A stretch of 64,000 nt of DNA, taken from the NCBI GenBank assembly GCA_019775845.1, contig JADQAV010000036.1, positions 248,001 to 312,000 of the forward strand, in the 5' to 3' direction. Source of the DNA: Myrmaecium sp. VS I D KN 1. Lineage: Eukaryota > Ascomycota > Dothideomycetes > Valsariales > Valsariaceae. Below, one piece after another: positions 24,429 through 37,092 of this stretch (the first letter of the stretch is position 1; the number at the start of each line of letters is the position of its first letter). The notes under the pieces were generated by a model. That model was not told the DNA's origin, did not search any database, and saw nothing but the letters and a program-made list of their open reading frames with translations. Made by a program: the position numbers and the translations under genes.

Positions 24429-26023
24429 TGCTCTTTCTGGAGTCTGTCTGGTGGTGGTGGGAGGAGGGAGATGAATCTCCGTGGAGTGAGGAGTGAGGAG
24501 GTGAGTATCGATTATGGTAACTATGGTAACTCTCGGATCGTTGGGAGGGAGGCTGAACTGTGGGTTATCCTTGTGAATTGCTTCTTCGTCTTGATTAGGT
24601 TGACGTGTGCGGAGTCAATCGAGCGATTTCCCGGTACGGCGTGAGATGCCTCTGGATATGAGAGAAGACAGCAGCAAACCGTGACTTCCGGACACTGGAC
24701 GGTGGAAAGATCGACTGCTTTTGCGATGTATAGAGTCGATGACTGGTTTGAACAGGAATATGATTGAATGTGATGTATCTATCATTCATCCAAGGCTGAC
24801 GGGATATCAGATGACTTTTGAACAAACAAGAACGAGAGGAAAAGAGTGCCTTGGTGTCACCACAATGACAGGCTGGCATGGGAAGTCCGTGGCACGACAT
24901 TGGACGGGAAGACAAGAGAAGGCAAGGAAGTGCTCTGCGTGGGTTGGATGCTAAAGGAGTAGACGAGGGGAAGAGAAGGCAAGCAGCCGCATCATTCGGT
25001 GAAGAGGCGGCACAAGCGTGATACAGAATAGCAAACAACAGATGCAGGAACAGAGGACATGTCGTTCCACGACAAATGAAAGAGAAAGAGAGGAAGGGAG
25101 AAGACGGAGAGTGTGAATGTGGGCTAAAAAGAAGTATTTACAAGGATATCGGATGGAAGAGAATATAACAAACCAAAGGGCCAATATCAATCATGAAGTT
25201 CGACGGCCATGTCGATCAATCCACATTACCCCGGCGTGTTTGCTGCATGTAACGAGTTGAATAGCACACATAAAACCACTTTATATCATGCAGCGACAGC
25301 GATATGCGGCGCGATCGAGAGTTACTGGATAACCATGACACCCAACCCACGTCGCTATACGAGAGTAGCGCGTTGTGAGAGCGCGTACCCGGTGATGTAC
25401 ATAGGAAGTTTACGCGAGGGCAAGGTGAAAAGCTGACTGGTCACTCTATTGAAGTACGCACCATGTACGCCATAATCGTACGGTAGTTTCAAGGTATTGA
25501 TAGAATTAGGAGTAGATAGCGACTACTCTGCCTCACGGTACTGCATCAGTGAATCAAGAAAACGCGAATGACGACGCGGAATGATCAGAAGAATGGAATG
25601 TTTTCAGGTGGATTTATGTTAAAATAATGGCTGGCTGCAGTGAGCCCGCAGCTTGCGCACGTGACGTCGGGCTTCGCTAGGCACGGCCCAGGACTTCTCT
25701 CGGCGAATAACTCTGCTCCAACCTTTGCTCTCGACGGCAAACCCCCCAAAGGCCTTGACTGAAAGCTTCTCCTCCACGCTCCCACACCGGAAATCACTAC
25801 CTACAGAAACAAACCTCTATCGCCAGCCCCCGTGCCAGCTCGCTCCCTCAACATCCATTTCTCGCATCCTCCGCTCGTCTCGACCCACGTTCCGCATCCC
25901 GCAGCTCTCGACTCGTTGCACCAGCCTACCTTTCAACTTGAGTTTCCGTCCTAGCTTGTTACGGAACTCCTACCCAAAAATCACACCGTACACCTCGTCG
26001 TGTTGGCCCCCTTCACCATTGCC
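24429..26023. promoter_or_regulatory. divergent intergenic region, hypothetical gene / GYF gene
   Basis: 1.6 kb between divergent starts. The 300 bp before the GYF start are C-rich, like a leader. A GTGACGTC (CRE-like) word lies at 25661-25668. A small tandem GGTAACTAT/GGTAACTCT lies near 24514-24535. No coding sequence can be supported. Confidence 0.5.
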
Positions 26024-29000
26024 ATGGCTCCCTCTACATTTGCTTCCGCTGCGGCAGCCAGCAGCGCCAATTCTACGCGCACAGATTCCGGAGGAGATTG
26101 GTTAGTGTCCCCTGCTTTGAGCTCGTCATGACTGCCTCCTCGTCTTCAATACATCATCAGTCCGCTATGGCACGTCAAAGCGCCTTCACCACATGCCTTC
26201 GTCGATCAGTCATGCTTCTGTTATGGCAATACAAGGTCCCCCATTCCTGCAAGAATTCTGCGCACGATGGCGCCCTTCGCCGTCGACTGCTCGTAACCGT
26301 CGTCAATGTGTTTCTCGTGAGACCTTGGTTGCTGACTGCCCATGTTAGGTCTCGACGCGCAAACGGAGCTACGCAGACTTTCCGCCGCACTTCGCATGCC
26401 ACAAGTGCATCTGGTACCAACGCCTCTGGCTCCACCACACACTCCCGCGAAACCAGCAATGCCCAGAACCCGATACCGAACTCGAACGCAGGCGTATACA
26501 TCCCGCCGCATGCCCAGGCGAACCGAAACGGAGGGACGGCTGACACCCGTTATTCTCGGGACCAGTTACTGCAACTTTTCAAGGATCAGAAGGAGGCCGA
26601 GGAGTTGAAGGACGGTCTTTCGAGCCTATACGTGGCCGGTTGGGAGCCGAACATTCAAAATGGGGCTTCCAACACCCCTTGGGGCCGGAGGGAGGATAAT
26701 GGTCGGGAGACTCAGCCGGGCGCTGATATTTGCTGGGACCGTGAGGGGAGTGTGCAGCCGCTGGGTCTGGTTGAGATGACGGAGGAAGAGAAAGAGCACT
26801 TCTCAACCTCCGTCAACTCCCCCCTAAAGCCGCCGGTCCAGAACGCCAACAAGGAAGGGACGCCTAAGGACGGGCTTTCTCTCCGGAAGACCTCAATATC
26901 TCAAGCCCAAAGCCCTGCTGGCTTCGGTCTTGCTTCCCCGACGACTAATAGACAAGGCAACCGTCGTCGGGATGTGAGTGATTCATACCCTTTCCCGACC
27001 AGTTCTACCAACTCTCCCTCCACTTCCAGGTTCAATCGGGAGGAAGGATCCAACCCCGTTGCCCCACCGCCTTCTCTGATCCGGCGCAGGACGGACTTGA
27101 AGGACGCCGCAACTGCCTCCAAGACCGATGATCGTGACGAAGGGAAACCGAAGGATTCTACTGTGGAAGCCGGTGCTGGTTTGCCTTCGTTCAAACGGAC
27201 TGCAACTGCGCCTTTTGGGGCCAGCCTTGGCCCTACCTCCCCTTGGAGTGCCACACCCGGTAGCGGAGGATACACGCCGATGGGTGCTTTTGGGAGCTTT
27301 GCTCTAGGTACCCAACCGAGCGCTGCAACCACTCCTTCCGGGAAGACGCCTGGTCTGGGAAGCATTCGTGGGGAGAGCAGGTTTAAGGGCCTAATGGCCA
27401 AGGACAGCTCCGAGGACATGTCTAAGGCATCAGACGCGGGGAAGCCGCTCAGAGAGAAGTCTTCCCTCGCTAGCCTGGGGAAAACCGAACCTGACACCGG
27501 CAGGCAAACACCCTCATGGATGGAGGCCCGCGCGAACCGGCCTTTGAGCAATGATACTGATCCTTTCCCTGACGAGGAATTCCGCACTGGTAGTGCGGCT
27601 CTTGGTGGTGGTCAAGACATCAGCCCTCCTTATCGCTCTGGCATGCCGGGCTTCGGCACCCCTCAGCGACAAGGGTCTGGCGACGACGGCTTCTCTGCAT
27701 TTGGCATGACCGCTGACAACACCGGACTCGCTGGCATGTTCCACCGCGATCCGTACAGCCAAACCCCGCAGCACCGCGGCATGGGAGGGAACGAGCCAAT
27801 GAGTCCTACGGACACCAACCCCTACCAGAGTCCCGAGCACGAGAAGCACGATACGGATGATGTCGATACTAACGGATCGGACATCCAACATGCTCATCTT
27901 CCCAGCCTTGGTGGCCTTGGCGGAGACCAAGGTGCTTCTTCTGGCATGGGTGGTTTCGGTGGTCTGGGTGGGTTGGGCCGTGTTCCTAACGCTTACGAAG
28001 TCGCTGCCAGTGACCGGAGTCAAACCTCCAGTGTCGGACCTTCCCGGGGCTTTCCTAGCCTCGGGGGCATTGGTGGTCTTCCAGGTCTAGGAGGTGCCTC
28101 CGCCTGGTCTACTGCCGGTCAGCCATCGGTAGGCACCCCTATCAGGGAAAGGGCCTTTGGAGGATTTGGTGACGGTCTCTTCGGCTCTGTCGGCGAAATG
28201 CACTCACCCAGCCTTTCTGGTCTCGGCAGCAACAGCTTGTTCACCCCTGGCGGAACGCAGACCGGCACCATCGGACGTTCAAGCAAGCTAGGGTCGCTCT
28301 TTCCGCCTGCTATGCAGGAGCAAATGCGCTCCAATGACCAGAACCGCCAAGGCAACGATGATGGAAATGACGGCCCCTTTGGTAGAAACGCTTTTGGCAA
28401 CAATACCCCTGGCTCGATGCCGACGCGCGAAACCAGCAGTCCTTTCCGCTCTGGACAAAACCTATTTGAGGGCTTGCTAGGCAGTAACAGAAATGCACCT
28501 ACCAGCGAGGCTGGCTTCAATGAACCCATTGGAACACCCTTTGGCCAGCCCGCAACTACGTCCATCCAGACGCCGTCGACGCCTGCGGCAATCGGCCAGT
28601 CGCACGACATTAACGCTCCTCCAAGCGTTGGCAGCTCCGCGTCCAACCAGCCTCCTCCCGCGCAGCAGCGCACCATGGTCATGCCCGACAGGATGCGATG
28701 GATCTATCGCGACCCTCAGGGTGTCACGCAAGGGCCATGGTCAGGACTGGAAATGCATGACTGGTACAAGGCTGGATTCTTCTCACCGGAGCTGCTGGTC
28801 AAGAAGCTAGAAGACCCCGATTACGAGCCCCTCGCCCAGCTCATCCGCCGCATCGGCAATTCGCGCGAGCCATTCCTCGTGCCTCAGATCGGTATCCCTC
28901 ATGGAGCTCCCAACACCCAGCCCGGCACTACATGGCCTACTGCTGGCTTGACAAGCGGTCTGGGATCTTCTGCTGCGGCTCAGCCTCCATTTGCCGGCAG

Positions 29001-31148
29001 TTTCCCGAGCTTCGGCACCACCCTCACCGCCGAGCAGCAGAACGCACTGGAGAGGCGCAAGCAGGAAGAACAGTACCTCATGGCTCGCCAGAAGGATTAT
29101 CTTGCGCAGCAGCAGATCTTAGCCAAGCAAGGACATATCCTTCCCCAGCTCCACCACCACTCGAGTGCGCATAGCCTCCACAGCCAACCAAGCTTTGGCA
29201 GTATCACTTCTCCGTCAACCTTCCAGCCTACACTGGGTCAGGGGCCTCTTCCAGGTGGCCCGGCAGTGCCTGGTTTCTTTGACAACTCTTTCCGGCCAGC
29301 GCCTGTCCCTGGTCTCGGCCCTATTGGAGCAGTAGGTATGGATGTCGCTGCCATGAGAGAGGAGGAGATCCCTGGACTCATGGAACGACTTAATCTCGGT
29401 CGCGGTGGGCAGCTTCCATTTGGCGGTGCACCTGCCCCCTTCGGACATCAGCAGCAGCCAGATTCTAACGCGCACGCACAGCAAGTCGCAGCTATGCTCC
29501 AAGATCGCTCTCGTTTGCAGCGTGAACAAGCCGAGCACGATTCCGCGCAGCAGCGTTTGGGCCAAAGCGAGCAACAGCAGCAGGCGCAGGCATCGGCCGA
29601 CCGTCTCCGCGAATTCCAGGAGCTGAAGGGCCAGGAACAGCCCTCGGCCATTGCGCCGCCTGGAGGCGTCATCGGGAAACCCTCCGGACCGACCACGAAG
29701 CCAACGGAAGAACAAAAGAGGCAGGCTGAGGAGATGAAGCGTGCGGAACCGCGCGAAGAAGCGGAGAGCCAGGCTGCTAAGAGCAAGCCAGCCGAGCCTT
29801 TGTCTTTGACAGAGCAGGTTCAGAAGGCTCAGTCGGCCAAGCAAGCCCCTGCACAGTCGCCATGGGCCAAGGTTGACCCCTCGCTTCCTCACCCTTTCCC
29901 TCCCCCGCAGTCTAGCTCCCCCCTCCCCGCTCCTGCTGCACAGCGGAAGCAGAACGTTGCTGACACTCTCAACGCCGAGTCTCGCTCCCGCTCTCAGACT
30001 CCTTCGGTTGAAACCCCCACCTCCATCGCGCCGTGGGCGAAAGAGCCAGTCGAGGCACCTAAGGGGCCTTCTCTGAAGGAGATCCAGGAGGCTGAGGCCA
30101 AGAAAGCTGCTCAGGCCGAAGCTGCTGCTGCTGCCGCGCGACGCGAGGCTATGGAGAAGGAACTGATGGCTCAAGCGGCTGCTCCGCCACCCGCCCCCGG
30201 TCTTCCTTCATCATCCACCTGGGCCAGCAACGCCTCTCCCGTCAACGCATCGGCCACTCCTTCCGCCTGGAACAAGGCTGCCGCCGCTGTCAAGACCCCC
30301 GGAACTCCGGTCAAGAAGACTCTACAGCAGATCCAGAAGGAAGAGGAATCCCGCAAGCTCCGTGCCGCTGCCGCTGCGGCTGCCTCCGCTGCTACCAACG
30401 CCACTGCCACTGCGTCGCCTGCTCCGACCACCATCCTTTCCTCTGGTAAGCGCTATGCCGACCTCGCGGGCAAGTCTAGCCCCGCCCCTTCTTCGACCGC
30501 CTCTCCCGCGGCCGGAGGTGCGTGGACTACGGTCGGCGCCAGCGGCAAGGTCAAGGCACCTGTCCCGCCTACCGGTCCGGCGGCGGGTACGCGGGCCGCT
30601 TCCAGCACCGCCACTCCCGTTGCCGCCACCGCCAAACCCAAACCGATCGTCACTCAGGCACCGACGAAGCAGCAGCTTCAGGCTAACGCGCAGGAGGAGT
30701 TCAAGAAGTGGGCGATGAACGAGTTGAAGGGTGACTTGAACGCCGGGTTGAAGGGTAGGTCATGCTCGTACATCATTACACATTGCAGGAGACATCACTA
30801 ACACCGCATCCAGTCGAGGACATCGTGTCCGGCCTGCTACAGTGCCCACCGGAGGCCGAGCTGCTGACCGAGGCCATCCACGGCGTCAGCCAGACGATCG
30901 ACAGCCGTCACTTCGCGGAGGAGTTCTTGCGCCGCCGGAAGCTGGCGGACAAGGGCATCGTCGACACGAGCAGCGCGGTGGGCAGCCCGGCGAGCGAGCG
31001 GCAGGGCGGTTGGAGCGAGGTGGCGAAGAAGGGCTCGGTGGGCAGCAGCGGGTTGAGCGGTGGCGCGGGTGGTCTGGCTGCGGGCGGACTGGGCGATGTT
31101 GGTTTCAAGGTCGTGGCGCCGAAGGGGAAGAGGGGAGGACGGAAGTAG
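26024..31148 (+). CDS. large GYF-domain protein (Smy2/GIGYF-like)
   Basis: GYF domains bind proline-rich peptides (PPG-phi); Smy2/Syh1 and metazoan GIGYF proteins work in mRNA surveillance, translational repression and trafficking. Exons 26024-26100, 26349-30754 and 30814-31148 give 1605 residues. Intron 1 (248 bp) is long for this window and has no stop in one frame, which can mislead a frame-only reading. The GYF domain is at about 806-870 (RWIYRDPQGVTQGPWSGLEM, DWYKAGFFSPELLVKK), with GFF in place of the eponymous GYF. Upstream is a long Gly/Ser/Pro/Phe-rich disordered region. Downstream are Gln/Glu/Ala-rich helices (around 1040-1160 and 1330-1450), then a C-terminal helical module after intron 2 (VEDIVSGLLQCPPEAELLTE, then HFAEEFLRRRKLAD) ending KGKRGGRK. 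The C-terminal module is typical of fungal GYF proteins. Confidence 0.9.
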
Positions 31149-32854
31149 TGTGGTGGGCTATTACTAGGGGACGTACTCTGGGTAACCTATTTTAGGGGCT
31201 TCGGATGGGGAGGGGGTTCTTTCTCTTGTCCTAACCATGTGGGGTTGTTTGGTTAGGATGGGATGGGATAGGATGATTGAATGAAGCGATGTTGCTTGTG
31301 ACTCCATTGTGGAAGAAGAGACGATTGCACGTGCCCATGCATGTGTTGTTGTTTCATTCCTTCTCTGCATTGCATCGGTTTGGGGGATGTTCACTAAAAA
31401 AACCTCAGCCTCGGGCATCGCTTTCCATCTAATCAGTTTGGATGCTCGCTCACTGATCGAAGCGATGAAAGTAAAAAAAAGTTGTCGATATGGATGATTT
31501 TTCTCCCTTCCCGTCTTCCCCTTTCCCCTTGCCCTTTTTCCCTTGTCCTTTTCTGTCTCCTCCTGCAGGGTCCCACACCGCCGTTCCGCGGTGTTGGGCG
31601 AGGGCGAGGGCGAGGGCGCGCGCGTATGTGCCAGCGGCTTTCCCCGGGTTATTGTATGTAGTTGGTTGGTGCAATGTGCATGTGCGACGTGCGATGTGTG
31701 ATGTGATGATCCCCCGCCGTGCTCGGGCGAGACCGGGGAATGGATAGAGTTTACCTACTTGATGGAGGATGTTTTTACTATATTTATATTAAGTATAGGA
31801 GGATAGGGGGAGGGATTGATATGCGGTACAGACGGGTGGTGTTTATTTTGCTGGTTACCTACTGGTACTCAACGTATGTAGGTACTGTATATATGTAAGT
31901 TAATTGAGTACCGTTCTTATTTACCTGGTGGTATATGGTTATGACTGTGGTCCTAGGTGCTAGGCAGCATACTTGGTAAGATCCACAGCTACTGCCTGAC
32001 TTCATGAAAAATCTTACTGTGCCGTGAGTTGAATAGGTGCCTTGCGTGAGTCAGCTCGTTTCTGCCTGCAGTGCTGCCTTGTCCTTTTCTGCCTGCAGCA
32101 TCCCCATCACCGCCATGGCCCTTCTACCTACAGTACTAACCTTACCCACCAGGTAATCCTCCCCAGCCATCATGTGCTGAGGCAGCACAGCCCAGCTCAG
32201 CTCCTCTCTCCATGCATATCCGGGTGTGACTGGCCACGCCTGCTGCTCGCCTCCATTAAACCATAAAAGCCGTCCACGTCGCCTCCCGACCTCTCCTCCC
32301 TCGTTACACACTCCCGCTCTGTCATCCGCTGACCTCCGGGATAACCCGACTCTCTCTCACTCACGTCCACCAAACTTCACTTGCCTGTCTTTTTTGCGTA
32401 CCTGATCGGCCCCGGTCCATCCATTCACTTCCTTCCATTTCGCCCTGCCCGATCGCTACCGGCACCCAACCAACCGAGCCAACGATACCGCATCCCCGCT
32501 GCTCGCCCTGCCGGCTTTTCCTCCGCCTGCTTGGCTTGATCCACTCGTTCAAACGCTCGGCGCAGTCGTCACCCTCTGTCACCCTCGTCGAAACTTCATT
32601 TGCTGTCCCTCTGCTTGCTGCACGCGGACCGCAGGGTTTGTCGAGCCATTGGGCAGTGACGTTGGCCAACAGGACCACTACGGCCCGTCCACCTGACCAT
32701 AGCCATACAATATCAAGCACCGTGGCAAGCCCTTGCACCTCAACGCTTCCACCCAACAGGCGCGTCCCGAGTTTGTCTTACCGGACTTAGCCCAGGCTCC
32801 CCATCTTCGTTGTTCTTCTCGCCCTCTGCTCTGACGTGCCGTATCTCTGCGTTC
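31149..32854. other. intergenic, GYF gene 3' flank and AAA ATPase leader
   Basis: 1.7 kb between co-oriented genes. A (GAGGGC)-type GC-rich stretch is followed by CGCGCGCG near 31598-31622, and a TTCTGCCTGCAG word is repeated near 32061 and 32089. The last 500 bp or so are C/T-rich and probably transcribed leader. No gene is recognised. Confidence 0.5.
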
Positions 32855-35800
32855 ATGAACGGGCATCCTGCATCATCCGCGAACATCTCTCCTTCTTCAT
32901 CCCTCAAAGGCGCATCCAGTGCTGCATTATTCGAACCGCATCAGGAGCGCAACATCGACGTTAACGGAGCGAGCTTGCGGAAGCCTGCCGCGATGCCAGA
33001 CCCCAACGCACACGACGATCCGTGCGGGGCGAGCGGCTGCCCGGGTGAAACCAAGGCCGCGACCATGGATAACGCTCGCGGAGACGCGGTCACGCTCGAT
33101 GAGAAGGTGGACCTGAAGCAGTCGAACGAGCCAAAGTCCGGATGCGCGCCGGGTGCCGCGGCGGAAAAGCCTGGAGCGGACGAGGCTGCTCCCACGGACG
33201 AGGTGGCGAAGCCAGCTTCAAAGAAGAAGAAGGGAAAACATGCCGGCAAAAAGAGCAAGATAGGTCGAGGCAAGGAACAGCCTCGTCATTCAGGCTCTCA
33301 CAAAAAGAGGCACACTACGCATGCCAAGAAGTCCGCCTATGAGTCCTCGTCTTCTTCTAACAGCGAAGCGAGTAGCTCTGCATCTGAATCGAGCGACTCG
33401 TCTTCCAGCTCCTCCAGCGAGGACGAGAAGCGGAAGAAGAAGAGGTCGAAGCGCAGGATGTCTATGCGGTCTGGTCACAGTGGTAAGAGGAAGTACAATG
33501 ACGACAGCGACTCCCTTTCTTCAAGTTCGGAATCCGATTCCGACTCCGACTCCTCCAGTAGCTCTGGATACCACGAGTATCGTCGTCGCAAGGCCCGCAG
33601 GTCAAGGAGAAAGTCGCATAGGTCATCGGCGTCGCTGCCTCCCCCGCCGCCGCCGCCGCCGCCGCCTCCCCCTCCGGCGGACGGTCTGGGCTTGGAAGCC
33701 GTGGACGGCGTCGACGTTGAGCAGCCGGATATTGGCACCGTCCAAGATCAGGTCATGGGATTGCAGAAGCAGTTGAAGCAGTTCATGCATCTCCGAGACG
33801 CCACAGCCGTCAAGAAGCAGAAGCCCCCGCACCGCGCGAGCAAGCTCGCCTACAAGCGGGTGGACCAGCTCTGGGACAACAGTCTCCATTCCTATCGACT
33901 GTCGGAGAGCGCGGAGAATGGCGTGAATGAATTCGACCAGTACTTGTTCATGGTCCAGAGGAAGTTCGATTGGGAGAATAAGTATACAAATACGGTGGTG
34001 AATATCAAGAGTAAGCTGATCCGGGATGGATTAGCGGAGGTGATGAAGAATGTTAAGAGCGTGTCGCTGGTGGAGGACGAGCCTACGGTGAGTGTTGGCA
34101 CCCACGACTGTGGACATGGGCATGTACTAACGGTATCTGTAGTTGGACCCGAATACACTGTTCATGTATCTGGAGGATATCCGCACCTTCTACAAGAAGA
34201 CGCTGAAAACCAGGATCAAGAAGGAGAGGAAGAGAAAGCTGAAGAGGAAGCTGACTCTCCAGCGCAAGCATTGCCGGATCCTGGTCGAGTATCTGGACGA
34301 GGACTACGATGAGACGAAGAAGACGCTGTTCCCCATGCTCAAAGCCGGAAACGTCACCTTCGATCTTCTCTGGGCGCTCTACAAGCCTGGCACGATCGCC
34401 TACACTGCCACCTACGGATCGGCCGACGAGCCTCGCGCTTTCATCGTCGACAACGTCTACAAGGAGTCGTCCTTCATCCACGGCGAGTGGTACGTGGTTG
34501 AGGGGAGATACCTCGAATACGACGGTAAGAACTTTGGACTCGGCGACTTCGAAGTGAACATCGAGTCTTTCAAAGGCCCTCGCAAGATCACCAATCTCGC
34601 CACGTATCCAATCGAATATCATCGAGATCCGCAGGGACTGAAGGAGCGCCTCATCGAACGCGGCAAGAAGTTTGTCTCCTTGCAAGGGATGAACTACCGC
34701 TTCATGGAGGGCCTCGCGTTCCAGAAAAAGAAGAAGTCGGTCAGCAAGGTCAATATAAAGGGCCGGGTGATGATTGATCCGGCGACGTTCCGGCGTATCC
34801 TTCCCAACTACCAGATCTCCGTCGTCAAGAGCAAAGACCGTTACGAAGAGGTCTCCGATGAGGACGATTCTAGCTGCTCCTCATGCTGTGCCAGTGAGTC
34901 CGGTGCCTCCGACTCCGGTCTTGCCCCGTTGCCGGGCCTCACCGACGATGGATCCTCGAACGACCCTCGAACGACATGGCGTATCTATTTTGATCGCAAG
35001 GACAAAGCACACATCGTCCAGATCGAGTACGACCCGCTCACAGGCAAAGAGATCCGCCCGCAGAAGGCTCTCGAGCCGCTTTCCGGCCCCGACGCCTCGT
35101 CGGCGAGCACCGCCGCCGATACGTCCACCAACCCGAAGCGGAAGCCGCACGAGTTCAGCACGCTGGAGCTGCTCATCGCCTCGCCCGTCGTGCTGGGCTT
35201 CTCCTTCTCCGACAAGTACTGGCTCGAGTTCTCGCTGTCGGGCATCCAGGAGATCAGCTGGAACGATGAGGCGTTCCACTCGCTCGTCATGCCCCCGGCC
35301 AAGAAGAGCCTGATCAAGGCGCAGGTCAGCGCGCACAAGTTCCACGGCGCGCAGACGATCGACGACGTGGTGCAAGGGAAAGGGCGGGGGCTGGTCTTCG
35401 TGCTGCACGGGCCGCCGGGAGTGGGCAAGACGCTGACGGCGGAGGGGATCGCGGAGTACCTCCGCTGCCCGCTGTACGCGGTCAGCGCGGGCGAGCTGGG
35501 GACGGAGCCGGGCCGGCTGGAGGCGGAGCTGCAGAAGATCATGGACGTGGCGCACACGTGGGGCGCGATCGTCCTGCTGGATGAGGCGGACGTCTTCCTC
35601 GAGCGCCGCGAGATCCAGGACCTTCATCGGAACGCGCTGGTGAGCGTGTTTCTGCGCTTGCTGGAGTACTTCATGGGCATCCTCTTCCTCACGACGAATC
35701 GGGTGGAGAGCTTCGATCAGGCGTTTCAGTCCCGCATCCAGATGGGCGTTAAGTATGAGCCGCTGGATGCGGCGGCGAAGCGGAAGGTCTGGCGCGCGTA

Positions 35801-36178
35801 CGTCGAGCGCGTGCGGGAGAAGGAGGAGGAGACGAAGGTCGAGGGTGTGGAGGCTCTGCCGATGAAGCCGTTTACGGATAAGGACTTTGAGGAGCTGAGT
35901 CGGCGGGATTTGAACGGTCGGCAGGTATGCAGCTTTTTTCCCTTTTCCTTCTTCTTCTTTTCCTTTCTCTTGCTTTTCTGTGTGGAGCCCTCAGTTCGTC
36001 AGCTAACGTCCTTTTTTAGATCAAGAACGCGGTCAAGTGCGCGCAGAACCTGGCACTCGACCAGGGCGAGCCGTTCGGCATGCGGCATATCCGGCAGTAC
36101 CTTGAGGTCGCGGAGGACTTTGATCGTGATCTCCGTGGCGGCACCGGGTATGAGGAGGCGATGCGGAGTTATACGTAG
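32855..36178 (+). CDS. fungal AAA+ ATPase with DUF7025 domain
   Basis: Member of a fungal AAA ATPase family of unknown substrate. Exons 32855-34087, 34143-35924 and 36020-36178 give 1057 residues. The first 290 residues or so are disordered: Lys-rich (KKKKGKHAGKKSKIG), then Ser/Glu/Asp-rich, then a 13-proline run (around 264-276). A DUF7025-type region (about 410-660) shows LLWALYKPGT, GEWYVVEGRYLEYDGKNFG and GLKERLIERGKKFVSLQGMN. The AAA module has Walker A GPPGVGKT (834-841), Walker B IVLLDEAD (D891, E892), sensor-1-like LFLTTNR and a lid after intron 2 (FGMRHIRQYLEVAEDFDRD). Family members occur in many copies in Pezizomycotina and none has a settled role that I know. The start is the first ATG in frame. 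Confidence 0.88.
33636..33679. repeat. CCG/CCT trinucleotide tract coding polyproline
   Basis: In-frame CCN tract dominated by CCG units inside the AAA ATPase N-terminal region. Likely length-polymorphic. Confidence 0.8.
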
Positions 36179-37092
36179 AACGGAACGAGGGCTGGGAGGG
36201 TTTTCCGGTGGGAGGAACGGGCGTTGCTGATCTATCCGTAATCTCTCCTCTCATTCTTTGTGTAGATTTTTCTGCTATCTCCTTTTTTTCCTGGTCTGTT
36301 AGGTTTGCTTTCTTTTCTTTGAGATTTTGGGGCAGATCGGCAAAACGGCTTGCGGATGGGAGCTATGAAAATGATTTTCTTCCTGCGGGGTGGGGATGTA
36401 GGTTATGAAATGGGATGGGATATAGGGATGGGAAGGGGTATTTAGGGTTACTTTCTACTCTACTCAGCTCACTCATATATAACAGGATCTCTCTGCTACC
36501 CTACGCATTGAAATTTAGGGTGATCTGCGAAATATGTTCTTGCTTGCATGGGTTGTTTTCTGATGGTGGTGGTGCAGGTGGTGGTAAGGTAGATCTTTGC
36601 GGGGGTGGGCCGTGCAAGTTCGCTGGTTTGGCGCTACCTTCACTTTCGGAATGGCGCCCGCCGCCAGTCCAGTCGCTGCCGATCCACCCCGGCCTGGAAT
36701 GACGTCCGTCCGTCGGGGGTGCCGTGAGTGAGCGTCTGGAGCTACTTTGTACCCTACTGGACTCCGTACTAACCTACTTCACTTCACTACACTCCACCAC
36801 CTGCACCACCAAAACGATCACGATCACGATCACGACCACGGCGTGGGATACAGGATCTACGCAGTTTTCCGTCCTGGTTTGCTTGCCTTGTCTTGTCCTG
36901 CTCTGTTTGAATCAGGAGACAGACAGCGTGACGTCTACCGACTACAACTACAACCCCCACTACTACTGGCGGAATTCGAAATCTTGCGGACGATTGCCCT
37001 TCGTGCTGTCCTCTCCCGTCCCTGAGACACTCGCATGCTGCGCGTCGCATTGATCGAGCAGGATTGAAAAGGAGAAGATAAAAAGTGGAGTG
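36179..37092. other. intergenic, AAA 3' flank and PTEN promoter
   Basis: About 910 bp between co-oriented genes. A short (CGATCA)-type tandem lies at about 36815-36836. No gene is recognised. Confidence 0.5.

Noticed and set aside
29215-30174. Minus-strand frame of 319 codons inside the GYF gene
   Set aside because: Opposite a recognised coding exon; Arg/Leu-rich shadow.
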